Shown one piece after another: positions 9,182 to 17,279 of a stretch of 64,000 nucleotides of DNA. The position numbers and the translations under genes are program-made. Source of the DNA: Ruegeria conchae (GTDB lineage Bacteria > Pseudomonadota > Alphaproteobacteria > Rhodobacterales > Rhodobacteraceae); the NCBI RefSeq assembly GCF_000192475.1, contig NZ_AEYW01000013.1:186001-250000 (forward strand), in the 5' to 3' direction. The notes under the pieces were generated by a model. It saw nothing but the letters and a program-made list of their open reading frames with translations, was not told where the DNA came from and ran no database searches. Each line of letters starts with the position of its first letter. Position 1 is the stretch's first letter.

Positions 9182-9194
9182 TGAGACAAACTCA
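9182..9194. promoter_or_regulatory. Putative MetR operator
   Basis: TGAG-N5-CTCA palindrome (TGAGACAAACTCA) in the metF/metR spacer. It agrees with the TGAA-N5-TTCA type consensus known for MetR and with general LysR-type T-N11-A sites. Assignment to MetR is inferred from position. Confidence 0.5.
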
Positions 9195-9227
9195 TATTAT
9201 TCAACAACAACATGAGTCACGCAGCAT

Positions 9228-10133
9228 ATGCATATTGAGTTCCGACATCTGCGGACGATCAAAGCCATCCACGAATGTGGCGGTTTGGCACGTGCTGCTG
9301 ATCAATTAAACATTACCCAGTCAGCATTGAGCCATCAGATCAAGGGCTTGGAAGATCAAGCCGGGGTTGAATTGTTCCTGCGCCGTTCTAAGCCAATGAA
9401 ACTGTCTGCAGCCGGTCTGCGACTGTTGCGGCTGGCAGAGCAAATACTGCCGCAGGTCGAGGCAATGCAGGATGAGTTTTCATCGCTGCGCGACGGTCGC
9501 ACCGGGCGTATGCATATTGCGATCGAATGTCACGCTTGTTTCGAATGGCTGTTCCCTGTGCTCGAAGCCTTCCGAAAATCCTGGTCTGATGTCGATGTAG
9601 ACATTCGCCCAGGTCTCGCATTCGACGCGCTACCTGCGTTGCAGAAGGAAGAGGTAGATCTTGTGGTCTCCTCCGACCCTGAAGATTTGCCGGGTGTCGA
9701 GTTTATTGAACTCTTTGACTATCAAGCCGTGTTTGTCGCGGCGTCCTCGCACCCGCTGGCTGATAAACCATTCATAGATGCCGAGGACTTTCGCGGCCAG
9801 ACACTGATCACCTATCCGGTCGAACGGACACGTCTGGACGTATTCAGCCAGTTACTAATCCCGGCTCGTGTTGAACCAGCCACAATCCGTCAGGTTGAAC
9901 TGACAGCTGTGATCCTTTTGTTGGTTGCGTCGAACCGAGGTATTTCTGTTCTGCCTGATTGGGTCGTGCGTGAGGTAAAGTACAATTCGGACTATGTAAC
10001 CCGCCCACTGACCAAAGACGGGATCACCCGCAGGCTCTATGCTGCAGTTCGCAGTGAGGACCTTGAAAAACCCTTTGTGCAAGAGCTGGTAAAGCTGGCC
10101 CGGACTGAGGCGCGAAAGCTGCAGACGCAATAG
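9228..10133 (+). CDS. metR: LysR-family regulator, MetR-like
   Basis: 301-residue LysR-type regulator. The N-terminal winged HTH (residues 1-60) includes GGLARAADQLNITQSALSHQ, where the SQSALSHQ-like recognition helix matches MetR, followed by an effector domain. MetR activates methionine genes with homocysteine as co-inducer, and location opposite metF supports that role here. The start at 9228 lacks a strong ribosome-binding site but gives the conserved N-terminus. Confidence 0.85.
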   Translation: MHIEFRHLRTIKAIHECGGLARAADQLNITQSALSHQIKGLEDQAGVELFLRRSKPMKLSAAGLRLLRLAEQILPQVEAMQDEFSSLRDGRTGRMHIAIECHACFEWLFPVLEAFRKSWSDVDVDIRPGLAFDALPALQKEEVDLVVSSDPEDLPGVEFIELFDYQAVFVAASSHPLADKPFIDAEDFRGQTLITYPVERTRLDVFSQLLIPARVEPATIRQVELTAVILLLVASNRGISVLPDWVVREVKYNSDYVTRPLTKDGITRRLYAAVRSEDLEKPFVQELVKLARTEARKLQTQ

Positions 10134-10228
10134 CGCCAGACGCAGATCAGCCATGCGCATCATTCCTCTTGGCAAGGGCGCGTTGCCCCAGTATACGCGC
10201 GGCTTGACCGGACAGGAGCCTATTTAAA

Positions 10229-11014
10229 ATGGTTGGCAGTGCAAATCTCAACATCATGATCAAAGCCGCGCGGAAAGCAGGGCGTTCTCTGGTCAAGGAT
10301 TTTCGTGAAGTCGAGAACCTGCAGGTGTCGATGAAGGGCGCGGGCGACTTTGTGTCCAAAGCCGACATTGCGGCCGAAGCAATTTTGAAAGAGGAACTGC
10401 TGGGTGCCCGCCCGACCTATGGCTGGCTGGCCGAAGAGGGCGGTTCGATTGATGGCGAAGACCCGACCCGCCGCTGGATTGTTGACCCGCTGGACGGGAC
10501 CACCAACTTCCTGCACGGCCTGCCGCATTGGGCAGTCTCGATCGCTCTCGAACACAAGGGCAAGATCGTCTCCGGTGTGATCTATGACCCAGCCAAGGAC
10601 GAGATGTTCTTTGCTGAAAAAGGCGAGGGTGCGTGGATGAACGACATGCGCATTCGTGTCTCGGGACGGCACCGTATGATCGAGTCTATCTTCTCAACCG
10701 GTTTGCCGTTCGGTGGCCGTTCGGACCTCCCCGCGACCCTTCAGGATCTCGCCCGTTTGATGCCAGCCTGTGCTGGTGTGCGCCGCTGGGGTGCTGCTGC
10801 TCTGGACATGGCTTATGTCGCCGCAGGTCGTTATGAGGGCTTCTGGGAACGCCGGCTCAACGCTTGGGACGTTGCAGCGGGCATCATCATCGTGAAAGAA
10901 GCAGGCGGGTTCGTTCAGGCGCTGAACCCCGAAGGCAGCGTGCTTGAAGATGGCGAAGTAATTTGTGCGAATGAGCCGATCTTTGACAACTTTGCCAAAG
11001 TGATCCGGGGCTGA
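10229..11014 (+). CDS. suhB: Inositol-1-monophosphatase family protein
   Basis: Mg2+-dependent phosphatase of the IMPase/SuhB family. 261 residues with the complete metal site: EEGGS (residue about 69), WIVDPLDGTTNFLHG (about 85-100), and WDVAAGIIIVKEAGG (about 213-227). In other proteobacteria SuhB also modulates rRNA antitermination; whether this copy does is unknown. The start has AGGAG 9 bases upstream. The gene ends before a strong hairpin. Confidence 0.93.
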   Translation: MVGSANLNIMIKAARKAGRSLVKDFREVENLQVSMKGAGDFVSKADIAAEAILKEELLGARPTYGWLAEEGGSIDGEDPTRRWIVDPLDGTTNFLHGLPHWAVSIALEHKGKIVSGVIYDPAKDEMFFAEKGEGAWMNDMRIRVSGRHRMIESIFSTGLPFGGRSDLPATLQDLARLMPACAGVRRWGAAALDMAYVAAGRYEGFWERRLNAWDVAAGIIIVKEAGGFVQALNPEGSVLEDGEVICANEPIFDNFAKVIRG

Positions 11015-11040
11015 ACGGCTTCTTCCAGCTTCATAGATGA

Positions 11041-11069
11041 ACGCGCGCCCGATTGGAGCGCGCGTTTTT
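11041..11069 (+). terminator. Intrinsic terminator after suhB, possibly bidirectional
   Basis: GC-rich stem ACGCGCGC (11041-11048) and GCGCGCG (11058-11064), 9-base loop, then TTTTT (11065-11069). It lies between the convergent suhB and bhcD genes, 2 bases before the bhcD stop, so it may serve both. Confidence 0.85.
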
Positions 11070-11071
11070 GT

Positions 11072-12037
11072 CTAGAAATCCACTTCGATCGCGATCCCTT
11101 GCTCAACAGCAAGCTCGACCACGGCGCTTGCGACGGCCAAGTCCTGCAACCCGACGCCCGTTCCATCGAATAGCGTGACCTCTTGATCGGATTGCCGTCC
11201 GGGATGTGTGCCATTGATGACTTCACCTATCTGCCGGATATCGGTTTCGGTTTTCGATCCACTGGCGACTGCGTGCTGACATTCGCCCAGTGTGATGGAC
11301 TGAGCGACCTCATCCGTAAAGACAGTGGCGCGGTTGATCAGGTCGACCCCGACTTCTTGTTTGCCGACCGTATCGGTGCCCATGCAGGCGACATGTGTGC
11401 CGTCTGATACATGATCCGACATCAGAGTAGGCGCAAATGACGATGTAATCGTGATGATCACATCCGCCTCGACCATGCCGGGCAATTCCACAGCTTCAAA
11501 GGGCAGGCCAGCCTCAGACGCGACTTCTTCGATGTTGGGCAGCATATCGGGGTGCAGATTCCAGCCGATGACCTTCTCAAACTCTCTTTGCTCCAACGCG
11601 GCACGCAATTGGAACTTGGCCTGATGACCCGCACCGACCATGCCGATCACCTTGGCGTCTTTACGTGCCAGATGGTTGATGGATACGGAAGAGGCAGCCG
11701 CCGTGCGCAGGGCTGTCAGCAAATTGCCTCCGACAATCGCCTTCACCCGGCCCGTATCAGGGTCAAACAGGAATACGGTGGATTGATGATTGATCAGCCC
11801 GTGTGTCTCCAGATTGTTGGGCCAATATCCACCGGCCTTGAGGCCAAGCGTCATGCCCGCCCGATCAAATCCGCCCTTGAAGCCATAAAGCGCATCTGCA
11901 TGACCAATGGCTTCGCGCACGACTGGAAAATTATAGGCATCTCCTGCCGCCATTGCGGCAAATACCTGTTCGATCGCCTCGTAGCTTTCGTTGCGGCCCA
12001 GCAGAGCGCCGATTTCCTTTTCAGGAACGATGATCAT
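11072..12037 (-). CDS. bhcD: Iminosuccinate reductase (ornithine cyclodeaminase family)
   Basis: Last enzyme of the beta-hydroxyaspartate cycle: NADH-dependent reduction of iminosuccinate to aspartate. 321 residues of the ornithine cyclodeaminase/mu-crystallin family, with a Rossmann stretch VIGMVGAGHQAKFQLRAALE (around residues 134-153) and DGTGVGLQDLAVASAVVE near the end. Family membership alone would allow ornithine cyclodeaminase or an alanine dehydrogenase-like enzyme. The call rests on its place as fourth gene in a bhcA-B-C-D operon of the order described for Paracoccus. A 75-base gap separates it from bhcC, and AAAGGC precedes the ATG. Confidence 0.9.
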   Translation of the reverse strand: MIIVPEKEIGALLGRNESYEAIEQVFAAMAAGDAYNFPVVREAIGHADALYGFKGGFDRAGMTLGLKAGGYWPNNLETHGLINHQSTVFLFDPDTGRVKAIVGGNLLTALRTAAASSVSINHLARKDAKVIGMVGAGHQAKFQLRAALEQREFEKVIGWNLHPDMLPNIEEVASEAGLPFEAVELPGMVEADVIITITSSFAPTLMSDHVSDGTHVACMGTDTVGKQEVGVDLINRATVFTDEVAQSITLGECQHAVASGSKTETDIRQIGEVINGTHPGRQSDQEVTLFDGTGVGLQDLAVASAVVELAVEQGIAIEVDF

Positions 12038-12112
12038 CTATTTTGCCTTTCGATAGTTCTGATGATCTACGGTCAGACAGGCGACCTAAGCCGCCTGCCT
12101 TTCCTGTTATGA

Positions 12113-13276
12113 TCAATAGGCCTTGCCGCGTGCCGAGACTGGCCAAAGCGCTTCGACTTTTCCGTTCCGCACACCAACGTACCAGTCATGGACATTGCAG
12201 GTCGGGTCGCAATGCCCCGGTACAAGCCGTAATCTGTCGTTTACCTTCAACGCGCCGTTTGGATCACCGATGACCCCGTGCTCGTCCGAACATTTGAGGT
12301 ATTCCACATCGTCGCGTCCAAATATGAAGGGCAGGCCGCTATCGACTGATTGCGCCTTAAGACCTGCATCACAGATCGCCTTGTCAGCTTTGGCATGGCT
12401 CATCACGCTGGTCAGAATGAACAGCGCGTTTTCCCATTCGCCTTGGTCAATCCGGTTGCCATCCTTATCGAGAATTCGGCCATAATCGGCATCCATGAAG
12501 GCGTAGGACCCACATTGCAGTTCATTATACACGCCTGAGTTGGCCTCAAAGTAATACGATCCTGTCCCACCGCCCGAGACCAGCTCGCAGTCGATACCAG
12601 CGTTCTTTAGGCCGTCATACGCGTCTTCGACCATAGCGATGGCAGCTTCCAGTTTCTCTTTTCGGGCCTCATAGGTATCAAGGTGCTGCATCGCGCCCTG
12701 ATAGGCCTGAATGCCAGAGAATTTCAGGTTTGGCGCAGCTTCGGCTGCCTTGGCGATGGCAACGACATCCTCGGTCGTTGTTACCCCACACCGACCCGCA
12801 CCGCAGTCGATTTCAACGAATACTTCCAGATCGGTCCCGTGGCGTTGCGCCGCTTCGGACAGGTCTGAGATATTCTCGATGTCATCGACGCACACAATCG
12901 TACGCGCACCCAACTGAGGCAAGCGTGCCAAACGATCGATCTTGGCCGGATCGCGCACTTGGTTGGACACCAAAATGTCTTTGATACCACCACGGGCGAA
13001 CACTTCGGCTTCGGACACTTTCTGGCAGCAAACGCCAACGGCACCGCCCAGCTTTTCCTGCAGCTTCGCCACATCTACCGATTTGTGCATTTTGCCATGC
13101 ACCCGATGGCGCATCCCATGGGCCTTGGCGTAATCGCCCATCTTTTTGATGTTCCGCTCAAGCGCGTCCAGATCGAGGATCAGGCAGGGCGTCTGAATTT
13201 CACTTTCATCCATACCGATTGCGGCAGGGATGTCGTAGCCAACTTCAAGCTGATCAATGTTCATCGGTTTATTCAT
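12113..13276 (-). CDS. bhcC: Beta-hydroxyaspartate aldolase (DSD1/alanine racemase fold)
   Basis: PLP enzyme joining glycine and glyoxylate to (2R,3S)-beta-hydroxyaspartate in the cycle. 387 residues of the D-threonine aldolase/DSD1 family: IQTPCLILDLDALERNI near the N-terminus, then RHRVHGKMHKS where Lys62 is the likely Schiff-base lysine. ELVSGGGTGSYYFE is a phosphate-binding loop. The C-terminal HCDPTCNVHDWYVGVRNG provides the His and Cys metal ligands of this family. AAGGAGA lies before the ATG. Operon position separates it from a D-threonine aldolase or D-serine dehydratase. Confidence 0.92.
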   Translation of the reverse strand: MNKPMNIDQLEVGYDIPAAIGMDESEIQTPCLILDLDALERNIKKMGDYAKAHGMRHRVHGKMHKSVDVAKLQEKLGGAVGVCCQKVSEAEVFARGGIKDILVSNQVRDPAKIDRLARLPQLGARTIVCVDDIENISDLSEAAQRHGTDLEVFVEIDCGAGRCGVTTTEDVVAIAKAAEAAPNLKFSGIQAYQGAMQHLDTYEARKEKLEAAIAMVEDAYDGLKNAGIDCELVSGGGTGSYYFEANSGVYNELQCGSYAFMDADYGRILDKDGNRIDQGEWENALFILTSVMSHAKADKAICDAGLKAQSVDSGLPFIFGRDDVEYLKCSDEHGVIGDPNGALKVNDRLRLVPGHCDPTCNVHDWYVGVRNGKVEALWPVSARGKAY

Positions 13277-13287
13277 CCTGTTTCTCC

Positions 13288-14259
13288 TTACCCGTTGAGC
13301 CAGGGCAGTTTGTCCAAATCCACGTTGCCGCCTGTGATGATCACTCCGACTCGCTTGCCTCGGAATGTGTCGGGGTTCTTGATAATGGTCGCAAGCGGGA
13401 CAGCTGAAGATGGCTCCATCACCACCCGCAGGTATTTCCAGGTGAGCTTCATCGCGATGATGATTTCTTGTTCGGACGCGGTGAAGATGTCGGTCACGTA
13501 GTTTGAAACGAAGTGCCAGGTGTTTTCCTTGAGCGGCACCAAAAGACCATCCGCTACCGTTTTCGGGGCATCATCTGCGATAATGTGACCTGCTTTGAAT
13601 GAACGGTACGCATCGTCCGCCTGCTCGGGTTCAGCCGCGTAGATTGCGGTTTCCGGCGCCAGGTTTGGCACAGTCAGGCAAGTGCCCGAGACCATGCCAC
13701 CGCCCCCGATCGGTGCGATTACCGCATCCACACCATCCGTTTGCTCCAGCAACTCGGCCGAACAGGTCGCCTGACCAGTTATGACGCGCGGGTCATTGTA
13801 AGGGTGTACGAATTCACCACCGGTTCTGGCCTGAACTTCGGCGAATGTTGCTTCGCGGGAAGAGGTTGAAGGCTCGCATTCGGTGATCGTACCACCATAG
13901 CGACGTACTGCGTCTTTCTTGGCTTGCGGGGCTGTTCGCGGCATGACCACATTACAAGGAATACCTCGGCGACCCGCAGCATATGACAGTGACAGAGCGT
14001 GGTTACCGCTGGAATGGGTGCAAACGCCCTTGGTTGCCATCTCATCGCTTAGACCAAAGACAGCGTTGCTGGCTCCGCGCACTTTGAAAGCGCCGGCCTC
14101 TTGAAAGTTCTCACACTTGAAGAACAGCTGTGCGCCAGTCAGGTCATTTAGGTAATCAGACGTCATAACCGGCGTGCGCCGAATATGTGGCCTGATCCTT
14201 TCATGCGCTGCCAGCATATCTTCAATAGTCAGGTCAGCAACTGGGATTTGATCCAACAT
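13288..14259 (-). CDS. bhcB: Beta-hydroxyaspartate dehydratase (threonine/serine dehydratase family)
   Basis: PLP enzyme that dehydrates beta-hydroxyaspartate to iminosuccinate. 323 residues of the fold-type II serine/threonine dehydratase family: KCENFQEAGAFKVRGASNAV with the probable PLP lysine at residue 59, THSSGNHALSLS, and the tetraglycine loop APIGGGGMVSG. It lacks the C-terminal ACT domain of biosynthetic threonine dehydratases. GAGGAGG sits before the ATG and overlaps the end of bhcA, so translation is probably coupled. Confidence 0.93.
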   Translation of the reverse strand: MLDQIPVADLTIEDMLAAHERIRPHIRRTPVMTSDYLNDLTGAQLFFKCENFQEAGAFKVRGASNAVFGLSDEMATKGVCTHSSGNHALSLSYAAGRRGIPCNVVMPRTAPQAKKDAVRRYGGTITECEPSTSSREATFAEVQARTGGEFVHPYNDPRVITGQATCSAELLEQTDGVDAVIAPIGGGGMVSGTCLTVPNLAPETAIYAAEPEQADDAYRSFKAGHIIADDAPKTVADGLLVPLKENTWHFVSNYVTDIFTASEQEIIIAMKLTWKYLRVVMEPSSAVPLATIIKNPDTFRGKRVGVIITGGNVDLDKLPWLNG

Positions 14260-14270
14260 TATGGTCCTCC

Positions 14271-15461
14271 TCAGGCTGCAGCTTTGGCGTGGCCGGATGT
14301 TCCAGCACGATAAAATTCTTGTGCCGCCGCCACACCGCCGCCCAGCTCAATTGGATAGTTCAGATCGGCCATCGCCATTTCTATCGTGGCCAAACCCGAC
14401 AGAACCATCACATCCGTCAGACTGCCCAGATGGCCGATGCGGAAGGCTTTGCCATTCAACTCTCCCAAACCGATGCCGAACGAAACGCCGTAGGTGTTAA
14501 AGGCATGGTCGGTCAGTTCGTTACTGTCGAACCCTTCGGGCACATAGATCGCGCTGACAGTATCAGAACATAGGTCAGGAGTCTGAGCGACGAGTTTCAG
14601 TCCCCATGCGTTGGCCGCGCGTCGAACCCCTTCGGCGAGGCGCGTGTGGCGGGCATAAACATTGTCCAGTCCTTCCTCGAACAACATCTTCAGGCTTTCG
14701 CGCATACCGTAGATCAGTTGCAACGGAGGCGTGTAAGGAAATCCACCCGAGGCATTGGCCGCCATCATGTCACGAAAATCAAAGAATGTCCGGGGCAGCT
14801 TCGCAGTTTCCATTGCTGCCAGCGCCTTGGGGCTAACACACAGGATTGCCATGCCGGTCGCCAGCATGAACCCTTTTTGCGATCCCGAGACAGCGATATC
14901 GACGCCCCACTGATCGAATTCAAATGGCATCGAGGCCAGCGAGCTGACGCAATCCACAAACATCATCGCTGGATGATTTGCCGCGTTCATAGCGTGCCGT
15001 ACGGCCCTGATGTCAGAACGCACTCCGGTTGCGGTTTCATTGTGGGTTACCAAAACGGCCTTGATGTCGTGCGCTTTGTCAGCTGACAGGATCGCTTCAA
15101 AGCGGTCTGCAGGTGCACCAGTGCCCCACGTGCATTCGACGATCTGAACGTCCAGCCCATGCCGTTCGCACAGGTCAATCCAGCGGTGACTGAAAACGCC
15201 GTAACGCGCGACCAAAACCTTGTCTCCTGGGCTGAGCGTATTAGTGATCGCTGCCTCCCAACCCCCGGTGCCGCTGGCGGGGAAGGTGATGATCTGACCC
15301 TCGGTCGTGCCGAAGACTTTCTTTGTATCCTCCAGCACCGGGGCGAAAGTCTCAACGAAATCCGGGGCGCGGTGATCTTGTGTCTGCACCTGCATGGCAA
15401 GGCGCAAGCGATCAGGTATGTTGGTTGGGCCTGGGATAAAGACCGGGTTTTGGTTCGACAT
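14271..15461 (-). CDS. bhcA: Aspartate-glyoxylate aminotransferase
   Basis: First gene of the cycle operon. Transfers the amino group of aspartate to glyoxylate, giving oxaloacetate and glycine. 396 residues of the class V aminotransferase (serine-glyoxylate aminotransferase-like) family: FIPGPTNIPDRLR at the N-terminus, PASGTGGWEAAITNTL, FVDCVSSLASMPFE, and SGSQKGFMLATGMA with the PLP lysine at about residue 196. Good AGAGGA site upstream. Taken alone it could be a serine-glyoxylate aminotransferase; the neighbouring bhcBCD and IclR genes decide the call. Confidence 0.93.
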   Translation of the reverse strand: MSNQNPVFIPGPTNIPDRLRLAMQVQTQDHRAPDFVETFAPVLEDTKKVFGTTEGQIITFPASGTGGWEAAITNTLSPGDKVLVARYGVFSHRWIDLCERHGLDVQIVECTWGTGAPADRFEAILSADKAHDIKAVLVTHNETATGVRSDIRAVRHAMNAANHPAMMFVDCVSSLASMPFEFDQWGVDIAVSGSQKGFMLATGMAILCVSPKALAAMETAKLPRTFFDFRDMMAANASGGFPYTPPLQLIYGMRESLKMLFEEGLDNVYARHTRLAEGVRRAANAWGLKLVAQTPDLCSDTVSAIYVPEGFDSNELTDHAFNTYGVSFGIGLGELNGKAFRIGHLGSLTDVMVLSGLATIEMAMADLNYPIELGGGVAAAQEFYRAGTSGHAKAAA

Positions 15462-15570
15462 GACTCAATCCTCTGCTTTGGAAATAAGTGTCGCTGGAAC
15501 GGGCTTAGGTTGCAATTTTCTTGAAAAACATTTTCATTTTATTCATTAAATAGATAAGGCGCTGAAATAG

Positions 15571-15602
15571 ATGGGAATTTAGTTTCTCAATTTTATTCCC
15601 AT
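15571..15602. promoter_or_regulatory. Putative BhcR operator in the bhcA/bhcR spacer
   Basis: Perfect inverted repeat ATGGGAAT (15571-15578) and ATTCCCAT (15595-15602) with a 16-base AT-rich centre, between divergent bhcA and bhcR. The 203-base spacer is otherwise AT-rich. The glyoxylate-responsive IclR regulator of Paracoccus is known to bind the equivalent spacer; use of this exact repeat is my inference. Confidence 0.55.
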
Positions 15603-15664
15603 GGAATTGCGATCTGAAAAACTTGAATCAGTACGGACACTAATATCGGAAGGTGAGCTAGAAA

Positions 15665-16486
15665 ATGGAGTCTCAGAAAAGGCCTCGTGGTCGGCCGAAA
15701 TCGATGTTCAAGGAAAGCTCAGCCGGAACCATGCAGTCGCTGGACCGAGCGCTGGGCGTACTTACAACCGTCGCCGGGCTGGAACGTGTCGCGCTAAGTG
15801 ACCTGGCGCGCGAGGTCGATGTACCAACTGCCACCACGCACCGTATTCTGGTGACATTGCAGAAGCACGGGTTCGTCAGTTTCGACGAAGAGCGGCAAGA
15901 GTGGATGGTCGGTATCGAAGCCTACCGGACTGGTGCATCTTTCCTTCGACGCAATAACGTTCTCGAGATTGGTAGGCCGATCCTTCGTCGTCTGATGCTG
16001 GACAGTGGTGAGACCGCTAATCTGGCGGTGCCTGATGGGCCAGAAGTTGTCTTTGTCGGGCAGGTTGAAACCCAAAATCCGATCCGGGCCTTCTTTCCGC
16101 CAGGTGCGCGAACTCCAATGTATGCTTCGGGTACGGGAAAGGCGATTCTGGCTGCTCTGAGCGAGGAAAGTTTAAACAAGGTGTTGGCTCGGACTGACTT
16201 GATTGCCTTTACTGAGAACACCAATCTCCCCCAAGCGGGTCTGCACGACGATCTGGCGGAGACCCGTAGGCGCGGCTGGTCTTACGATCATGAAGAGCGC
16301 TACGAGGGCATGTCCTGCATTGGCGCGGCGATCTTCAATGATCGCGCCGAACCCTGCGCAGGCATCTCAGTGTCCGGCCCAACTGTGCGGTTCAGCCTCG
16401 ATCGCGCGCCTGAGCTGGGTATGCTGGTACGAAACGCGGCACAGGAGATTACCCATCTGAGTGGAGGTAGATCGCCCAGCCAGTGA
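15665..16486 (+). CDS. bhcR: IclR-family regulator of the beta-hydroxyaspartate cycle
   Basis: 273-residue IclR regulator. A basic N-terminal tail (ESQKRPRGRPKSMF) precedes the winged HTH (about residues 20-80, ALSDLAREVDVPTATTHRIL), then the IclR effector domain (about 95-265, with GETANLAVPDGPEVVFVGQV and EERYEGMSCIGAAIF). Divergent from bhcABCD, as in Paracoccus, where BhcR senses glyoxylate. Start supported by GGAAGGTGAG. An upstream reading from 15601 in another frame is not coding. Confidence 0.9.
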   Translation: MESQKRPRGRPKSMFKESSAGTMQSLDRALGVLTTVAGLERVALSDLAREVDVPTATTHRILVTLQKHGFVSFDEERQEWMVGIEAYRTGASFLRRNNVLEIGRPILRRLMLDSGETANLAVPDGPEVVFVGQVETQNPIRAFFPPGARTPMYASGTGKAILAALSEESLNKVLARTDLIAFTENTNLPQAGLHDDLAETRRRGWSYDHEERYEGMSCIGAAIFNDRAEPCAGISVSGPTVRFSLDRAPELGMLVRNAAQEITHLSGGRSPSQ

Positions 16487-16493
16487 TCCGCGA

Positions 16494-17237
16494 TTACTTG
16501 CGCGGCACTTTGGGAATACGTGATTGCGACAGCTTATACTTGTGTCCCGGGTGTGGAGGATGGCCATGGGTGCGGTCCCAGAATCCAGGGCCTCCGCGCT
16601 TGAGCCAAAGAGGGACACACAGGATCAGGCCAACAAAGAACCCTCCGGTATGGGCCCAATAGGCAACGCCACCCTCATCAGGATTGCTGGACAGGCTTCC
16701 AAAGAACTGAAGGCCCAGCCAGACCCCAAGCATGACAAATGCCGGGATGGTGAATATCCGAATATAGACAATCAGGATCAAAAGGATATCGACGCGCGCC
16801 TTTGGGAAAAGCAGAAGATAACCGCCCATGACCCCGGCAATTGCGCCGGAAGCGCCGATTGTCGGCACCAAAGAGCCAGGTGCCGAGACAACGTGAATAA
16901 GCCCCGCGCCGATTCCCGCCAGCAGATAGAATACAAGAAACAGAACATGCCCCATTTCATCTTCGAGATTATCGCCGAAGATCCATAGAAACAGCATGTT
17001 CCCGGCCAAATGCATCCAGCCCCCGTGCAGGAACATTGAAGTCACAAGCGTCTCGAGCCCATAGCCGTCGGTGATCCGTGCAGGAATGACGGCGTAGTCG
17101 AAGTAGAGCCGATTCATGGCCCGCGCATCGTCCATGATCCCTACATAGCCGAGGAAGATCAGGATATTTGCCGCCAGAAGGGCATAGACGACATACGGAG
17201 TACGCCCCGAAGGGTTATGATCGCGGATCGGAAACAT
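16494..17237 (-). CDS. Rhomboid-family intramembrane serine protease
   Basis: Polytopic inner-membrane protease that cleaves transmembrane substrates. 247 residues with about six membrane helices. Motifs are HGGWMHLAGNMLFLWIFGDN (residues 71-90), the nucleophile loop PTIGASGAIAGVMGG with Ser130, and the catalytic base region AYWAHTGGFFVGL with His197. The cytoplasmic C-terminal tail is basic. No obvious ribosome-binding site precedes the ATG; a 10-bp hairpin lies only 5 bases upstream of it, which may affect translation. It ends 8 bases from the convergent bhcR. Confidence 0.92.
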   Translation of the reverse strand: MFPIRDHNPSGRTPYVVYALLAANILIFLGYVGIMDDARAMNRLYFDYAVIPARITDGYGLETLVTSMFLHGGWMHLAGNMLFLWIFGDNLEDEMGHVLFLVFYLLAGIGAGLIHVVSAPGSLVPTIGASGAIAGVMGGYLLLFPKARVDILLILIVYIRIFTIPAFVMLGVWLGLQFFGSLSSNPDEGGVAYWAHTGGFFVGLILCVPLWLKRGGPGFWDRTHGHPPHPGHKYKLSQSRIPKVPRK

Positions 17238-17242
17238 GGCGC

Positions 17243-17270
17243 GACGCTGGGCTTTTCACCGCCCAGCGTC
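17243..17270 (-). terminator. Hairpin between putA and the rhomboid gene
   Basis: Perfect 10-bp stem GACGCTGGGC / GCCCAGCGTC with an 8-base loop, 10 bases after the putA stop and directly before the rhomboid start. It has no T run, so it could be a weak terminator, an mRNA-stabilising 3' structure, or a translation-limiting hairpin for the rhomboid gene. Confidence 0.45.
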
Positions 17271-17279
17271 AAGGCCCGG

